Origin: Halobaculum sp. CBA1158
GTDB lineage: Archaea > Halobacteriota > Halobacteria > Halobacteriales > Haloferacaceae
Direction: 5' to 3'
Assembly: GCF_021431925.1 (NCBI RefSeq)
Contig: NZ_CP090371.1
Location: 1,736,001-1,800,000, forward strand
DNA: 64,000 nt
Positions 42,543-52,592 of this stretch are shown piece by piece. Position numbers and translations under genes: made by a program. The notes below the pieces were generated by a model, which saw only the letters and a list, made by a program, of their open reading frames with translations, was not told where the DNA came from and ran no database searches. Position 1 is the first letter of the stretch. Each line of letters begins with the position of its first letter.

Positions 42543-43880
42543 TCAGTCCTCCGTCCCCTCCGTCGAGAGGATCGTTCGGATCGCCTCGGGCACGTCCTCG
42601 GGACCGGAGACGCGCGCGACCACGACGTTGTCGCGGTCGGCGAGCTCCGTCTCGACCTCCTCGGCGTGCGTCGCGTTGATCGTGTTGCCGCCGGGCTGCG
42701 TCTCCACGTACGCGTGGAGGTTCGCCGGAAGGTCGCGCATCAGCGGCACGACGTTCTCGACGGTGTCGTTGCTGGAGTTCTCGGAGTCGCCGGCGGCGAA
42801 CACGTAGCGGTTCCACTCGCTCCAGGGATACTCCTCGAGGATCTCCGCGGCGAGCTCGTAGGCGCTGGAGATGCGGGTCCCGCCCCCCGAGCGGATGCCG
42901 AAGAACTCCCCGCGCTCGACCTCCCAGGCGTCGGCGTCGTGGGCGACGTAGCGGAACTCCGCCTCGTCGTACTTCCCCGTGAGATACCAGTCCAGCGGCG
43001 TGAAGGTGCGCTCGACGAGCTCGCGTTTCGTCTGGCGCATCGACCCAGACACGTCCCGGATGTTGACGACGACGACGTTCTTCTGCTTCTTCTCGATCAC
43101 CTCGGGCTGGCGGTAGCGCTCGTCCTCGCGGCGGAACGGCACCTCCCGCAGTCCGTCGCGGCGGATCCGCGCGGCGATCGGGTCGCGCTCGACGCGCGCC
43201 GCGAAGTCGTCGAAGTCGTCGTACTCGTCGAGGCTTGTCCCCTCGTCCTCCAGGTCGGCGAACGCCTCGCGGATCCACGCCAGCGAGACGAGCACGTTCT
43301 CCGCGCGACAGAACTCGAACACGTCGCGGGCGTCCGCGCCGGCGACCCGACACGCCTCCCGGACGTACGACTTGTCGAAGTCGGTGGCGAGCTTGCGCTT
43401 GAGGCCGCGCTTGAACAGCTGCTCGAAGTCGAGCGTGGAGTTGGGGCCGGCTCGCGTCAGCTCCGTGAAGTCGCCCTCGACCTCCTCGACGACGCGCTTG
43501 CCTTTCGGCTCCAGGTTCAGTCCGAGTTCCTCGTCGAGTTCGCGGGCGAACTCCTCGGGGTCCATCTCGTAGTAGCCGTGCTCGCCGCCCTCCTCGCCGG
43601 GCTCGCCGTCTTCTCCCTCCTCGTCGCCGTCGGCGTCGCCGGGGTCTCCGGGCACGTCGACGGGCTGGCCGGGCTGTGGCGTGCCGCCGTCGCCCTGGCC
43701 GACGCCGCCCGTCTCGCGGCGGTCGTACTCGAAGGAGGGGAGGTCGACCAGCTTCACCGGGATCCGGACGGTGTCGTCCGACGACCCCGAGAGGTCGCCC
43801 TCGCGGATGAACTCCGACAGGTCCGGCCGGCGCTGGTCGCCGATCTCGCGGAACCGCTCCAGGTCCTCTCTCAGTCCCAT
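42543..43880 (-). CDS. DUF444 (YeaH/YhbH) family protein
   Basis: A 445-residue protein with a C-terminal von Willebrand A-like domain: [24 protein letters not shown] contains the metal-ion DxSxS site (about 258-281). The start [14 protein letters not shown] at 43880 is chosen because the upstream part lies within the kinase gene. The middle has an acidic, low-complexity spacer ([19 protein letters not shown]) and [20 protein letters not shown]. It overlaps the preceding kinase gene by 10 bp. YeaH-type proteins work with PrkA kinases, probably as their partner or substrate. Confidence 0.9.
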   Translation of the reverse strand: MGLREDLERFREIGDQRRPDLSEFIREGDLSGSSDDTVRIPVKLVDLPSFEYDRRETGGVGQGDGGTPQPGQPVDVPGDPGDADGDEEGEDGEPGEEGGEHGYYEMDPEEFARELDEELGLNLEPKGKRVVEEVEGDFTELTRAGPNSTLDFEQLFKRGLKRKLATDFDKSYVREACRVAGADARDVFEFCRAENVLVSLAWIREAFADLEDEGTSLDEYDDFDDFAARVERDPIAARIRRDGLREVPFRREDERYRQPEVIEKKQKNVVVVNIRDVSGSMRQTKRELVERTFTPLDWYLTGKYDEAEFRYVAHDADAWEVERGEFFGIRSGGGTRISSAYELAAEILEEYPWSEWNRYVFAAGDSENSSNDTVENVVPLMRDLPANLHAYVETQPGGNTINATHAEEVETELADRDNVVVARVSGPEDVPEAIRTILSTEGTED

Positions 43881-46171
43881 CGGCCCGTCACCTCGCGCAT
43901 CACGTGTCTGCTGGCCAGTTCGGCCGACGCCTCGCTGTACCCCTGTTCTTTCGTCATGTGTTCGATCGTGCGTGCCTTCACGCGCGCCGTCTCCGTGTCC
44001 GCCGGCGGGTCGTCCCACTGGGCGGGGTCGAGGTCCTCGTGGATGCGTCGGACGTCCTCCCAGGAGTGAGCCGCCAGCACGGCGCGGATGACGGGCACCG
44101 CCGAGAGGTCGACGTCGGCGATCGCGAACTCGTCGTCCCGGTGCTCCCAGGCGTAGCGGTTCAGCGCCGTGATCACGGTCTCGCCGCGGAACTCCTCGAC
44201 CGCCTCGCTCGGCTCGTTGCCGGCGTAGTCGTCCTCGTCGAACCGGCCCAGGTGCTCGGTCTCGAACACCTTCATCAGCAGGGGGTCGGGGTCGACCGAG
44301 CCCCGGTCGGTGTCGACCTGCTCGTCGGCCTCGGCGGCGAACACGTGCTCGACGTACTCGGCGACGGTCTCCTCGGGGACTCCCTTGTCCGCGAGCACGG
44401 CGTCGAGCACGTCCGCCTCCTGTAGCTCGAAGGCGTGCTCCTTCACGGTCGCCAGCCGGCTCTCGTACTCGGCGATTTCCGCGCGAGAGAACACCGGCGC
44501 GTCCGACAGCCCGTCCGCCATCGCGTTGAGCACGTCCTCGGGCGTGATCACGTCCTCGACGGGGAGATCGGGGTGGACGCGGTCGGACTCCTCGTGGAGG
44601 AGGTCGGCGATCGTGTCTCGGGTGTAGGTGACGGGGATCCCGTGGGCCCCGTCCTCGCCGTCGAAGTCGAACTCCTCGGCGTCGACGCGCTCGTCGCCCT
44701 CGCGGATCGACCCGCGGTCGAACAGCAGCGCCTTGTCGACGAGCCCGATCCCGCTGGGGAGGTCCTCGGCGTCGAGTCGACTGACGACGGCGTACGTCGC
44801 CGCCGCCTCCAGGGCGTGGGGGGCGAGCTCGCGCTCGCGCTCGCGACCCCGCCCGTCGCGCAGCCGCACCGACAGCGGCGCGGCCACGCGCTCCGCGAGG
44901 GCGTCACGGACGGCCTCCGGGTCGTCGGCGTCGACCGCGTCGGCATCGACCGACTCCGCCCAGACGCTCGTCTCGTCGGTCAGCTCCCGGTGGATCAGCT
45001 CCGTCTCGAGCGAGACGCTCGTGAGGTATCGGAACTCGTGGCGGTCGAGCCGGCGCTTGAGCGCCTTCAGCGGGTCGCGGTCGTTGCGGTCGGCGTACTG
45101 CTCCAGTTCGGCGTCGAGGTCGGGGTTCGAGATGACGACGAGCTGGGTGTCGAGGTCCATCCCGATCCCCTTGTCCAGCTTCACCCGCTTCTCGTCGGGG
45201 ACGTTCAGCAGCTTGCGGAGCAGGTCGGCGTGCTGGCTGGCGTCCTCGACGACGGTGAGCAGGCCGTTCCCCTGCGAGAGCACGCCGTCGTAGCTGAACG
45301 CTCGGGGGTCCTTTCGTCCCCGGCTGTCCAGCTCTCGGAGTATTCCGGGCATCCACGAGCCGACGAGTCGCTCCTTGGGACTGCCGTCGTCCTCGGCGTG
45401 GAGCACGCCGATCCCCGAGCCCACGTCGACGACGTAGTTCTTCACCCGAAGGTGGCGCTCGTCGGTGACCGCCGAGAACAGGTCGCGTCGACCGGCGCGG
45501 CGGTAGCGGTCCTCCAGGCGGTCGAACGCCTCACGGCTGAACGGGTCCAGTTCGGTGTCCGCGCGGATCGGGACGCCGCCGTCGCGGACGCGGTTCAGTT
45601 CGGCCACGAGGTCGGCGCGCACCTCGTCGGGGAACACCGACAGCGGGTTCGCCCGCACCGGCGACTCGTACCAGTCGTCCTCGGCGTCGTCGCCGGCGGC
45701 GTAGCTCAGCCCCCGGTCGTCGCCGGTGGCGGCGATGTTCCACTCGATCGTGTAGCGGCGGCCCGCCTCCGTCTTCGAGTAGGCGCGCAGGCCGTTGATC
45801 AGACACCGCTTCAGCTCGGACTTCCCGGTCGCCGTGGGGCCGTCGAACCAGTGGATCTTCTCGTCTTTCCCGCGGCCGGCGGCGACCGTGCGGAGGTCGT
45901 CGACGAAGGCGTTCAGGACGGCTGTGTTGCCGAGGACGGCGTGTTCGCCGTCGTTGTGCGGGTCGTCGAAAAAGCGGTAGCGCTCGCGCTCGACGCCCTC
46001 CTCGACCACGGTCCGAGTGCCCATCGACTCGACGGCCGACAGGAGGTACCGTGCGGCGTGGCTCGCGACGGCGGGGCGCTCGAGGGCCAGGTCGACGAAC
46101 GCCGACAGCGAGCGCGGCGGCTCGTAGGCCCCCTCCAGCGCGTCGTCGGCGCGCGCGAGGTAGTCGGTCAT
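43871..46171 (-). CDS. PrkA-type serine kinase, second copy
   Basis: A 766-residue protein of the PrkA (AAA-PrkA plus kinase) family, with P-loop GPTATGKS at about 111-118. It is more diverged than the copy upstream: the start is [20 protein letters not shown], and the extra charged loops ([32 protein letters not shown]) are its own. [43 protein letters not shown] corresponds to the conserved AAA core. The ATG at 46171 is 1 bp after the upstream gene's stop, and its end overlaps DUF444, giving one operon. The kinase activity of PrkA is known in bacteria and is inferred here. Confidence 0.88.
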   Translation of the reverse strand: MTDYLARADDALEGAYEPPRSLSAFVDLALERPAVASHAARYLLSAVESMGTRTVVEEGVERERYRFFDDPHNDGEHAVLGNTAVLNAFVDDLRTVAAGRGKDEKIHWFDGPTATGKSELKRCLINGLRAYSKTEAGRRYTIEWNIAATGDDRGLSYAAGDDAEDDWYESPVRANPLSVFPDEVRADLVAELNRVRDGGVPIRADTELDPFSREAFDRLEDRYRRAGRRDLFSAVTDERHLRVKNYVVDVGSGIGVLHAEDDGSPKERLVGSWMPGILRELDSRGRKDPRAFSYDGVLSQGNGLLTVVEDASQHADLLRKLLNVPDEKRVKLDKGIGMDLDTQLVVISNPDLDAELEQYADRNDRDPLKALKRRLDRHEFRYLTSVSLETELIHRELTDETSVWAESVDADAVDADDPEAVRDALAERVAAPLSVRLRDGRGRERERELAPHALEAAATYAVVSRLDAEDLPSGIGLVDKALLFDRGSIREGDERVDAEEFDFDGEDGAHGIPVTYTRDTIADLLHEESDRVHPDLPVEDVITPEDVLNAMADGLSDAPVFSRAEIAEYESRLATVKEHAFELQEADVLDAVLADKGVPEETVAEYVEHVFAAEADEQVDTDRGSVDPDPLLMKVFETEHLGRFDEDDYAGNEPSEAVEEFRGETVITALNRYAWEHRDDEFAIADVDLSAVPVIRAVLAAHSWEDVRRIHEDLDPAQWDDPPADTETARVKARTIEHMTKEQGYSEASAELASRHVMREVTGRWD

Positions 46172-46172
46172 C

Positions 46173-48287
46173 TCAGTCCTCGAGTTCGCTCTTGGCGACC
46201 TCCGCGCCGGCGAACTCCAGCACCTCGCGGGCCCCTCCTTCGGAGTAGCCCTGCTCCTCGAGGGCGTCGACCCAGGCCGCGCGCTCGTCGTCGTCGAGCT
46301 CCCCGGCCGACACCAGCGCGGAGAAGTTGATGTTGTGCTTCTTGTCCTCCCACAGCTTCCGTTCGAGGGCGCGCCGGAGCCGGTCGTTCTCCTGGGGGTC
46401 GAAGCTCGACCCCTCGCGGGCGCGGCGACTCACCCAGTTGGCGACCTCCTGGCGGAAGTCGTCCTTGCGGTCGCTGGGCACTTCCAGCTTCTCCTCGACC
46501 GACCGGAGGAACGTCTCGTCGGGCTCCTGCTCGCGCCCGGTGAGGTCGTCCTCGACGGTCGTGTCGTCGATGTACGCCATGACGTGGTCCATGTACTTCT
46601 CCCCCTGTCGACGGATCTCGTCGAGGTCGTACGCCAGCGCGTGGCGCACGTCCTCGATGGCGCGCTCCTTGTACTCCTCGCGCACGAGCTCGAGGTAGCG
46701 GTGGTAGGTGTCGAGCTTCTCCTCGGGGATCGAGCCGTGGTTCTCGAGGTTGTGCTCGAAGTGCTTGAACACCGCAAGCGGCGAGAGGTACCCCCGGTCC
46801 CTGTGTCGGGAGTCCATGATCGCCTCGGCGATCTCGTCGCCGATGAACCGGGCGGAGACGCCCTCCATTCCCTCGGCGATGTCGGCGGTCTGGTCGCCCG
46901 TCTCGCGGAGCTTTCGCTCGTCGATCTCGTCGGTCTCGTCGATCTCGCCGTTGTATGCCTTCGCCTTCTGGACGAGCGAGATGCTCTCGTCGGTCGGCTC
47001 TTCGACCCGGGTGAGCACGCCGAAGAGCCCCGCCATCTCCATCGCGTGCGGCTCGATGTGGATGTCGGGCACGTCGGCGTTGCGGAGCATCTTCCGGTAT
47101 ATCTCCGCCTCCTCGGTGTACTCGAGGACGTACGGGTAGTCGATCCGCTTCGTCCTGTCGTTGAACGCCTCCATCTTCTCGTCGCCCTTCTTGTCCCGGT
47201 ACTCGGGCATGTTCGTCCGGCCGACGATCACCTGGTCGATGTCGATCCGGGGGTTGTTGCGCGGCTTGATCGTCTGCTCCTGGCTGGCGTGCAGGAAGTC
47301 GTACAGGAACTCCCGCTGGAGCTTCAACAGCTCCTCGCCCGAGAAGATGCCGCGGTTGGCGTTGCAGAACGCCCCGGCGTAGTCGAACGCCCGGGGGTCG
47401 TTCTCGCCGTACACCGCGAGCTTCGAGTAGTTCACGTCGCCGGTGAGCTCCGTCTCGTCCTGGTTCTTCTTGTCCTTCGGCTCGAACGTCTCGATGCACC
47501 GGCGCTGGTTCTCGTCGGCGACGAGGCGGACGACCTCAACGTGATTCGCCAGCACCGCCTGCAGGTCGTCCTCGTAGTGCGCGAGCAGTTCGTCCATGTA
47601 GAAGCCCGACGCGGGGTCGAGGCTCTGCTCGTTGCGGATCGTGTACGGGGCGTCGAGGTGTTCGTTCAGGTCGGCGATCACCTCGTCGCGCTGCTCCTGC
47701 GGGAGCAACACGAGCGGGTCCTGGTTCATCGCCGACCGGACGGTGTCGTCGGCGGGGTCCTGGTCCTCGATGACCGAGCAGAGGTCGGTCCACCGGAACG
47801 TGTACATCCGCCCGTCGTCGCTGCGGGTGTAGTCCTCGAAGTAGCGCCGCATCAGCCAGTCGAAGTGGCTCTTGCCCGAGCCGACCGGCCCGAGCAGGAG
47901 CTTGATCCGCTTTTCCGGCCCCAGTCCGCGCGCGCCGGATTTCACCTTGTTGACGAACTCGTGGATCGACTCGTGGACCTCCCGGCCGTAGAAGGTGTTC
48001 TCCCCGTCGTGGATCGGGTCCTCGGAGGCGAGGAGGTACTCGACCACGCCCGCGTCCTCGTCGTAGCGCGTGCCGTAGTGGTCGAACATGTCGGCGACGC
48101 GCTGGTGGGCGTTGCGTGCGATTCGTGGGTCCGCCACGACCTCGTCGAGATACCACTCGAACGGCTTCGCCTCCCGGAGGTCCGCCGGTACCGATCGCTT
48201 GTACTGGCGGCTCAGCTCCGCGAGCGAGCGGCCGTTCGACGGTTCCCCTGTCGCGCTCGGGTCCGCGTTGTCGGTCTGGTCACTCAT
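46173..48287 (-). CDS. PrkA-type serine kinase, first copy
   Basis: A 704-residue PrkA family protein, first of a four-gene operon with a second PrkA, DUF444 and SpoVR. The P-loop GPVGSGKS is at 133-140. The start MSDQTDNADPSATGEPSNGRSLAEL (ATG 48287) gives an acidic leader; an open frame continues to 48383 but is Arg-rich and unlike the rest. YEEDAGVVEYLLASEDPIHDGENTFYGRE and LLKLQREFLYDFLHASQEQTIKP are PrkA core sequences. In bacteria, PrkA (YeaG) responds to nitrogen or carbon stress and stationary phase. Confidence 0.93.
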   Translation of the reverse strand: MSDQTDNADPSATGEPSNGRSLAELSRQYKRSVPADLREAKPFEWYLDEVVADPRIARNAHQRVADMFDHYGTRYDEDAGVVEYLLASEDPIHDGENTFYGREVHESIHEFVNKVKSGARGLGPEKRIKLLLGPVGSGKSHFDWLMRRYFEDYTRSDDGRMYTFRWTDLCSVIEDQDPADDTVRSAMNQDPLVLLPQEQRDEVIADLNEHLDAPYTIRNEQSLDPASGFYMDELLAHYEDDLQAVLANHVEVVRLVADENQRRCIETFEPKDKKNQDETELTGDVNYSKLAVYGENDPRAFDYAGAFCNANRGIFSGEELLKLQREFLYDFLHASQEQTIKPRNNPRIDIDQVIVGRTNMPEYRDKKGDEKMEAFNDRTKRIDYPYVLEYTEEAEIYRKMLRNADVPDIHIEPHAMEMAGLFGVLTRVEEPTDESISLVQKAKAYNGEIDETDEIDERKLRETGDQTADIAEGMEGVSARFIGDEIAEAIMDSRHRDRGYLSPLAVFKHFEHNLENHGSIPEEKLDTYHRYLELVREEYKERAIEDVRHALAYDLDEIRRQGEKYMDHVMAYIDDTTVEDDLTGREQEPDETFLRSVEEKLEVPSDRKDDFRQEVANWVSRRAREGSSFDPQENDRLRRALERKLWEDKKHNINFSALVSAGELDDDERAAWVDALEEQGYSEGGAREVLEFAGAEVAKSELED

Positions 48288-48506
48288 GTGTGGGCCACGT
48301 GTGCGGGGACGACCGCGAACGGTCCCGCGCCGTGAGCGTGCGGCCCGATCCCGACGCCCGCCCCGTCGGGAGCCGATCCGCACGCCGCCGGACCGTCATG
48401 ACTACGCATACCACACGACCGCTGACGACCGACGCTGACTCGTCTCCAACAGAACACGTCGCGAGGGCGGTCGGTGGGGGTCGTTGCCTCCGTCCCGTGG
48501 TCGGAC

Positions 48507-48560
48507 CGAGACTATATCTATTGGTGGGTGTTAACACATATAACGCTTTCGCGGAGCGCG
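48507..48560 (-). promoter_or_regulatory. AT-rich control region with GTGTTAACAC palindrome upstream of the PrkA operon
   Basis: The palindrome GTGTTAACAC (48528-48537) is flanked by ATATCTATT on one side and ATATAACG on the other, in an otherwise GC-rich gap of about 395 bp between the divergent PrkA and DUF5820-like genes. TATA-like elements occur on both strands. If it serves the PrkA operon, the 5' leader would be about 220 nt, long for a haloarchaeal mRNA. Function is inferred. Confidence 0.45.
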
Positions 48561-48682
48561 ATCGCCTCCGCGGCTCCCTCGCGCGATACGCCGCGTTGAC
48601 CGGAGGTACGGGTGTCGCCCCTCGCTGGACCGGCCGCGACGACGAGCGTGTCGCCTAAGCCGCCGGGGGACGGACTTCGGCC

Positions 48683-49174
48683 ATGATCGACGACGAGACC
48701 GACACGCCCCGCGGAGAGGGCGACGACGGCATCGGCGACGCGCCCGCCGGCGACAACGGCATCGGGGACGACCCCGCCGGCGACGACGGCATCGGCGAGG
48801 AGTCGCTGGCGGACGGCTGGACGGTGTGGACCGAAGAGTCCGGCGGGCGCGCGATCGTCGTCTACCGCCCGGACGTGTTCGACGCCGACCGGTTTCCCGC
48901 GCCGTGTCTCCCGACGGCCTACCTCACGAACGGCTCCCGCCGCGCGCGTCCCGGCGCGGGCCAGCGGGAGACCGACGAGTGGCACGTCACGCTGTTTCTG
49001 GAGCCGGAGGTGGAGGCGACCTCCCGGCGGTACGACGACCGCGCGGCCGCGTTGGCCGGGCTTCGGGAGGTGACGCGCCGCTTCGCGACCGGAGAGATCG
49101 ACTACCGCGGGGCCTACCAGGTGCCGCGAGAGGCGTACCTCAACGAACTCGACGCGCTGATCGGCGGGGAGTAG
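48683..49174 (+). CDS. DUF5820-like haloarchaeal protein
   Basis: A 163-residue protein. The N terminus is an acidic repeat, DDGIGDAPAGD occurring three times with small changes (residues about 13-40). The conserved core is LADGWTVWTEESGGRAIVVYRPDVFDADRFPAPCLPTAYLT and ETDEWHVTLFLEPEVEATSRRYDDRAAAL. I believe this matches the haloarchaeal DUF5820 family, but I cannot check it. The function is unknown. It is followed 57 bp later by the UPF0179 gene, probably as a separate unit. Confidence 0.7.
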   Translation: MIDDETDTPRGEGDDGIGDAPAGDNGIGDDPAGDDGIGEESLADGWTVWTEESGGRAIVVYRPDVFDADRFPAPCLPTAYLTNGSRRARPGAGQRETDEWHVTLFLEPEVEATSRRYDDRAAALAGLREVTRRFATGEIDYRGAYQVPREAYLNELDALIGGE

Positions 49175-49231
49175 TCCGTCCGCGACCGCGACGGCGACGG
49201 CGTTAACATCGCGCCGCCGGAACGACGAGAC

Positions 49232-49684
49232 ATGACCACCGTCACGCTCGTCGGAACCGCGCTCGCGACGGAGGGAACCGAGTTCGTGTACGGGGGCGAG
49301 GCGAGCGCCTGCGAGGGGTGTCCCTACCGCGACCAGTGCCTCAACCTCGTCGAGGGGCGGCGCTACCGGGTGACGGCCGTTCGCGACGGGACGCAGACGC
49401 TCGACTGCGCGGTCCACGCGGACGCGAGCGTCCGCGCCGTCGAGGTCGAACCGGCGACGATCAAAGCGAACGTCGCCTCCCGCAGGGCGTACGCGGGATC
49501 GGGCGTCAGCCTCGAGGGGCCGTGCCCCCACGTCGACTGCCCGAGCCACGAGCTATGCGAACCCCTCGGAGCCGACTTCGACGAGCAGTACCGCATCGCC
49601 TCAGTCGACGGCGACCCGCCACACGAGACGTGTCACCTCGACCGCGACCTGACGACGGTGACGTTCGAACCCTCCGACGGCTGA
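49232..49684 (+). CDS. UPF0179 family protein
   Basis: A 150-residue archaeal protein with eight cysteines in two clusters: CEGCPYRDQC (about 29-38) and CPHVDCPSHELC (about 98-109), plus a single C near 65 and a C near 134. The arrangement suggests a metal or iron-sulfur site. MTTVTLVGTALATEGTEFVYGG and IKANVASRRAYAGSGV are family segments. The role is unknown; the family is restricted to archaea. The ATG at 49232 lies about 27 nt after the TATA-like GCGTTAACATC (49200-49210). Confidence 0.88.
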   Translation: MTTVTLVGTALATEGTEFVYGGEASACEGCPYRDQCLNLVEGRRYRVTAVRDGTQTLDCAVHADASVRAVEVEPATIKANVASRRAYAGSGVSLEGPCPHVDCPSHELCEPLGADFDEQYRIASVDGDPPHETCHLDRDLTTVTFEPSDG

Positions 49685-49692
49685 CCGACCGG

Positions 49693-49790
49693 GTCGCCGG
49701 CGCGGTACCGTCGCGTCGCCGGCGCGGTGCCGTCGCGTCACCGGCGCGGTACCGTCGCGTCACCGGCGCGGTGCCGTCGCGTCACCGGCG
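49693..49790. repeat. 22-bp tandem repeat, four and a half copies
   Basis: Units of 22 bp, GTCRCCGGCGCGGTRCCGTCGC (R is A or G, shown as a pattern), at 49693-49714, 49715-49736, 49737-49758 and 49759-49780, with a half copy to 49790. Two positions vary in a regular way: the 14th-15th base alternates A, G, A, G, and the fourth base is G in the first two units and A in the last three. It lies directly downstream of the UPF0179 gene, before the lipoprotein gene. No function is evident. Confidence 0.85.
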
Positions 49791-49826
49791 GAACACTCAT
49801 TGTCGTCTCGCAAATATTTCGGCGTG

Positions 49827-50642
49827 ATGCGCTCCGGGCCCACGCTGCTCGTGTGTCTGTGTGTCGTTCTCGCCGGATGCGGGACGACCTCGACGGGGGG
49901 CGGCGCTCGAACCGTGAACCCCGCCCTCGCCGACACGCCGACCGCGTCGCCGACGCCGGAGCCGTGGAGCGGTCCACCCGGAGTGACCCAGTCGTCGGTC
50001 GACGTTCGGGAACTCGCGAGCGCCCACGGCCAGGCGCTGGCGAACCGGTCGGTGACCGTGGAGCTGACCACCCGGCGGACGTGGAGCAACGGGACCACGC
50101 TGTCGGCCGGTACCCAGCGGTCCTACGCCGACGGGGAGCGCCAGTTCTACCGGTGGAACGCCAGCGCGGTCCCCTACAGGATAGCGGGCGACCGGACGGC
50201 CGACGTCGCGTACTGGCAGAACGACACCGTCGCAGTCCGCCGGTGGGGGCTGGAGAACGGCTCCGCCGAGTACGAGGTGTACGACGACCGACCGCTCGAC
50301 GGACTCGCGGTCCGCTTCGATCCGACCGGCGAGCAGACGGTCCTCGCCCTCCTCGAGCCACACGACCTCTCGTACGACGGGACCGTCACTAACGGGGAGG
50401 AGACGCTGTACCGCCTCGTCGCGACCGGCTCCGACCGTTCGACGTCCTCGCAGCGGTCGGACGTGAACGTCCGGGTGCTCGTCACGGAAGCGGGGATCAT
50501 ACGCTCGATCGGCGTCAGATACCAGATCACGGTGAACGGTCAGCCCGTCCTCGTCGGTGTGCAGTTCGTCGTCTCGGACCTCTCCGACACCACGGTCCCG
50601 CGGCCGCCGTGGGTGAACGAGACGCTCGCGAACGCGGACTGA
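49827..50642 (+). CDS. Haloarchaeal lipoprotein (DUF7537-like)
   Basis: A 271-residue secreted protein. The start MRSGPTLLVCLCVVLAGCGTTST has a hydrophobic signal and an LAGC lipobox, so it is probably membrane-anchored outside the cell after Sec export. A Thr/Pro-rich linker follows. The rest, with repeated strand patterns (VTVELTTRRTWSNGTTLSAG, RQFYRWNASAVPYRIAG, LSYDGTVTNGEETLYRLVATGS), matches haloarchaeal lipoprotein families of unknown function. The ATG at 49827 is favoured; a TTG at 49800 and a GTG at 49824 are possible. AAATATTTC at 49812-49820 is a likely promoter element, so the true start could be slightly downstream. Confidence 0.75.
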   Translation: MRSGPTLLVCLCVVLAGCGTTSTGGGARTVNPALADTPTASPTPEPWSGPPGVTQSSVDVRELASAHGQALANRSVTVELTTRRTWSNGTTLSAGTQRSYADGERQFYRWNASAVPYRIAGDRTADVAYWQNDTVAVRRWGLENGSAEYEVYDDRPLDGLAVRFDPTGEQTVLALLEPHDLSYDGTVTNGEETLYRLVATGSDRSTSSQRSDVNVRVLVTEAGIIRSIGVRYQITVNGQPVLVGVQFVVSDLSDTTVPRPPWVNETLANAD

Positions 50643-50671
50643 GGCGGCGGGCGTCTCGCTCCGGCCGAGGG

Positions 50672-51373
50672 CTACTCGCCGTCGCCGGGCGTTCGCGTGC
50701 CGCTGGCGTTGACCGCCGCGAGCTCCTCGGAATCGAGTTCGCGCATCGGATCCGGGAGGTGTTCGGCGGCCGCGTCGAGGTCGGCCATCGCCCGGCGGAC
50801 CGCGTCCGACTGCGGGCCGTCGCCGAGGTTGAGCTGTCGGAGGTATCCCCGGGCGAGGGCGGTGTACACGCCTGCCTCGGCGAGGTACGAGCAGCCGAGC
50901 ATGTTGGCCCAGACGTGCCCGGGCCGGTTCACGGTCCGGTGGAACGCGTACGGCTCGCCGAGTTCGCCCTCGATGGCATCGACCGCGAGCGACGACAGTC
51001 GCGACTTCGCCTCGACCCACGTGTCGAGTCGGTCGCCCCAGTAGCCCCGGAGCCGCTCGGCGTCGTAGGCCGTGTCCACGTCGAAGGACGCCTCGTCGAC
51101 GCCTCGGGCCGACAGCGCCCCGGCCGCGTCCGCGCCGGCGACCGCCGGGTCGACGCCGTCGTCGACGGCGCAGACGACCCGGAGTGTCGGCACCTCGTAG
51201 CGACCGGCGGCGTCCCAGAAGGAGTGGAACCACAGCGAGACCGCGCCCTCTGCCGTGGCCGCCCGCATCGCGGGGGCCACCGTCCGCGTGAGCACGCGGT
51301 GTTTGCCGGCGAGCGAGCCGTCGGCGTCGGCCGCGAGCTCGCGCCACCGCACGGCGACCGCGAGGTAGTTCAT
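50672..51373 (-). CDS. Conserved haloarchaeal hypothetical protein, 233 residues
   Basis: From the ATG at 51373: MNYLAVAVRWRELAADADGSLAGKHRVLTRTV. The sequence looks like an alpha-beta protein with a VSLWFHSFWDAAGRYEVPTLRVVCAVD stretch and a helical C-terminal half (VKSRLSSL, VWANMLGCSYLAEAGVYTALARGYL). No known family is recognised. It is on the minus strand facing the lipoprotein gene (30 bp apart), and divergent from the histidine kinase gene. An upstream start at 51406 is less likely. Confidence 0.55.
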   Translation of the reverse strand: MNYLAVAVRWRELAADADGSLAGKHRVLTRTVAPAMRAATAEGAVSLWFHSFWDAAGRYEVPTLRVVCAVDDGVDPAVAGADAAGALSARGVDEASFDVDTAYDAERLRGYWGDRLDTWVEAKSRLSSLAVDAIEGELGEPYAFHRTVNRPGHVWANMLGCSYLAEAGVYTALARGYLRQLNLGDGPQSDAVRRAMADLDAAAEHLPDPMRELDSEELAAVNASGTRTPGDGE

Positions 51374-51533
51374 ACCCGTCCGTTCGATCGCTCGGGCGAT
51401 AAACACCGGTGTGGCAGAGCCGAGCGAACTCCCGCGGGTCCGGTGTCGCCGTCGACGCGACCGTCGAACCGCGGGGACGGCCGAGGCGGTAGTGTTTTGC
51501 TCGGGAACGCCGTGCCCCTATCACGCGTGTTCG

Positions 51534-52592
51534 ATGACTGACTCGGGAGACTCGGACGACGGGAGGGGGCAACGCGAGCGAGACCTACGGCTGTACGAGA
51601 CCGTGCTGGAATCGCTGAACGACGCGGTGTACGCCATCGAACCCGATGGGACGATCGTCTACGTCAACCAGCGGTACGCCGAGATGAAGGGCGTCGACAG
51701 AGAGGCGCTGATCGGCAGCGACATCTACGACTGGGTCACCGAGGAGACGGCCGAGCGCGCCCGAAACGCACGAGAGGAGATGGCCGACGGCGACGCCGAC
51801 GTCGGGGTGATCGAGTACGAGTTTCTCACGGCCGACGGCGAGCGCTTCCCCGTCGAGATGCGGTTCAACCGGATCGCCGAGGGCGACGACGAGTCCGGTC
51901 GGGTGGGCGTCATCCGCGACGTCTCGAAGCGCAAGCGGCGCGAGGAGGCGCTCCGGCGCAAGAACGAGCGGCTGGAGTCGTTCGCCAGCATCGTCTCACA
52001 CGACCTCAGAAACCCCCTGAACGTCCTCTCCGGGTCGCTGGAGTTGGCCCGAGAGTCCGACGATCCCGAGCATCTCGACCGCGCCGAGCGGGCCGTCGAA
52101 GACATGGAGACGTTGGTCGAGGACCTGCTGATGCTCGCCCGCGAGGGCGACGTGATCGACGGTCTCGAGCCGGTCGCGCTCGCGGCGTCGGCCGAGTCGG
52201 CCTGGGAGACGGCCACCGAGGGGCGTGACGCGAGCGCGACCGCGTCGATCGAGGCGGAACGCCGGATCGTGGCCGACCCCGATCGTCTCGAACAGCTCCT
52301 CGAGAACCTCTTTCGCAACGCGATCGACCACGGCGGCGGCGACGTGCACGTCGTCGTCGCCGACCTCGACGACGGATTCCGCGTCGACGACGACGGCCCC
52401 GGAATTCCGGACGGAGAGCGCGAGAACGTGTTCGAACGGGGGCGCACGACCGACCCCGACGGGACCGGGGTCGGGCTCTCGATCGTCGAGTCGATCGCGG
52501 ACGCCCACGGCTGGAGCGTCGCGATCGACGACGCCGACATCGGCGGGGCGTCGTTCGCGGTCCGGGGGGTCGAGCGCCCGCCGCCGGAGTGA
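51534..52592 (+). CDS. PAS-domain sensor histidine kinase
   Basis: A 352-residue cytosolic kinase without membrane segments. The PAS domain (about 15-130, ETVLESLNDAVYAIEPDGTIVYVNQRYAEMKG) is followed by the H box SHDLRNPLNVLSGSLELA with the phosphorylated His (about 158-175). The ATPase has an N box FRNAIDHGGGDV, G1 DDGPGIPDG and G2 GTGVGLSI. No response regulator is adjacent, which is usual in haloarchaea. The ATG at 51534 has the TATA-like CCCTATCAC about 20 nt upstream. The stimulus is unknown. Confidence 0.93.
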   Translation: MTDSGDSDDGRGQRERDLRLYETVLESLNDAVYAIEPDGTIVYVNQRYAEMKGVDREALIGSDIYDWVTEETAERARNAREEMADGDADVGVIEYEFLTADGERFPVEMRFNRIAEGDDESGRVGVIRDVSKRKRREEALRRKNERLESFASIVSHDLRNPLNVLSGSLELARESDDPEHLDRAERAVEDMETLVEDLLMLAREGDVIDGLEPVALAASAESAWETATEGRDASATASIEAERRIVADPDRLEQLLENLFRNAIDHGGGDVHVVVADLDDGFRVDDDGPGIPDGERENVFERGRTTDPDGTGVGLSIVESIADAHGWSVAIDDADIGGASFAVRGVERPPPE

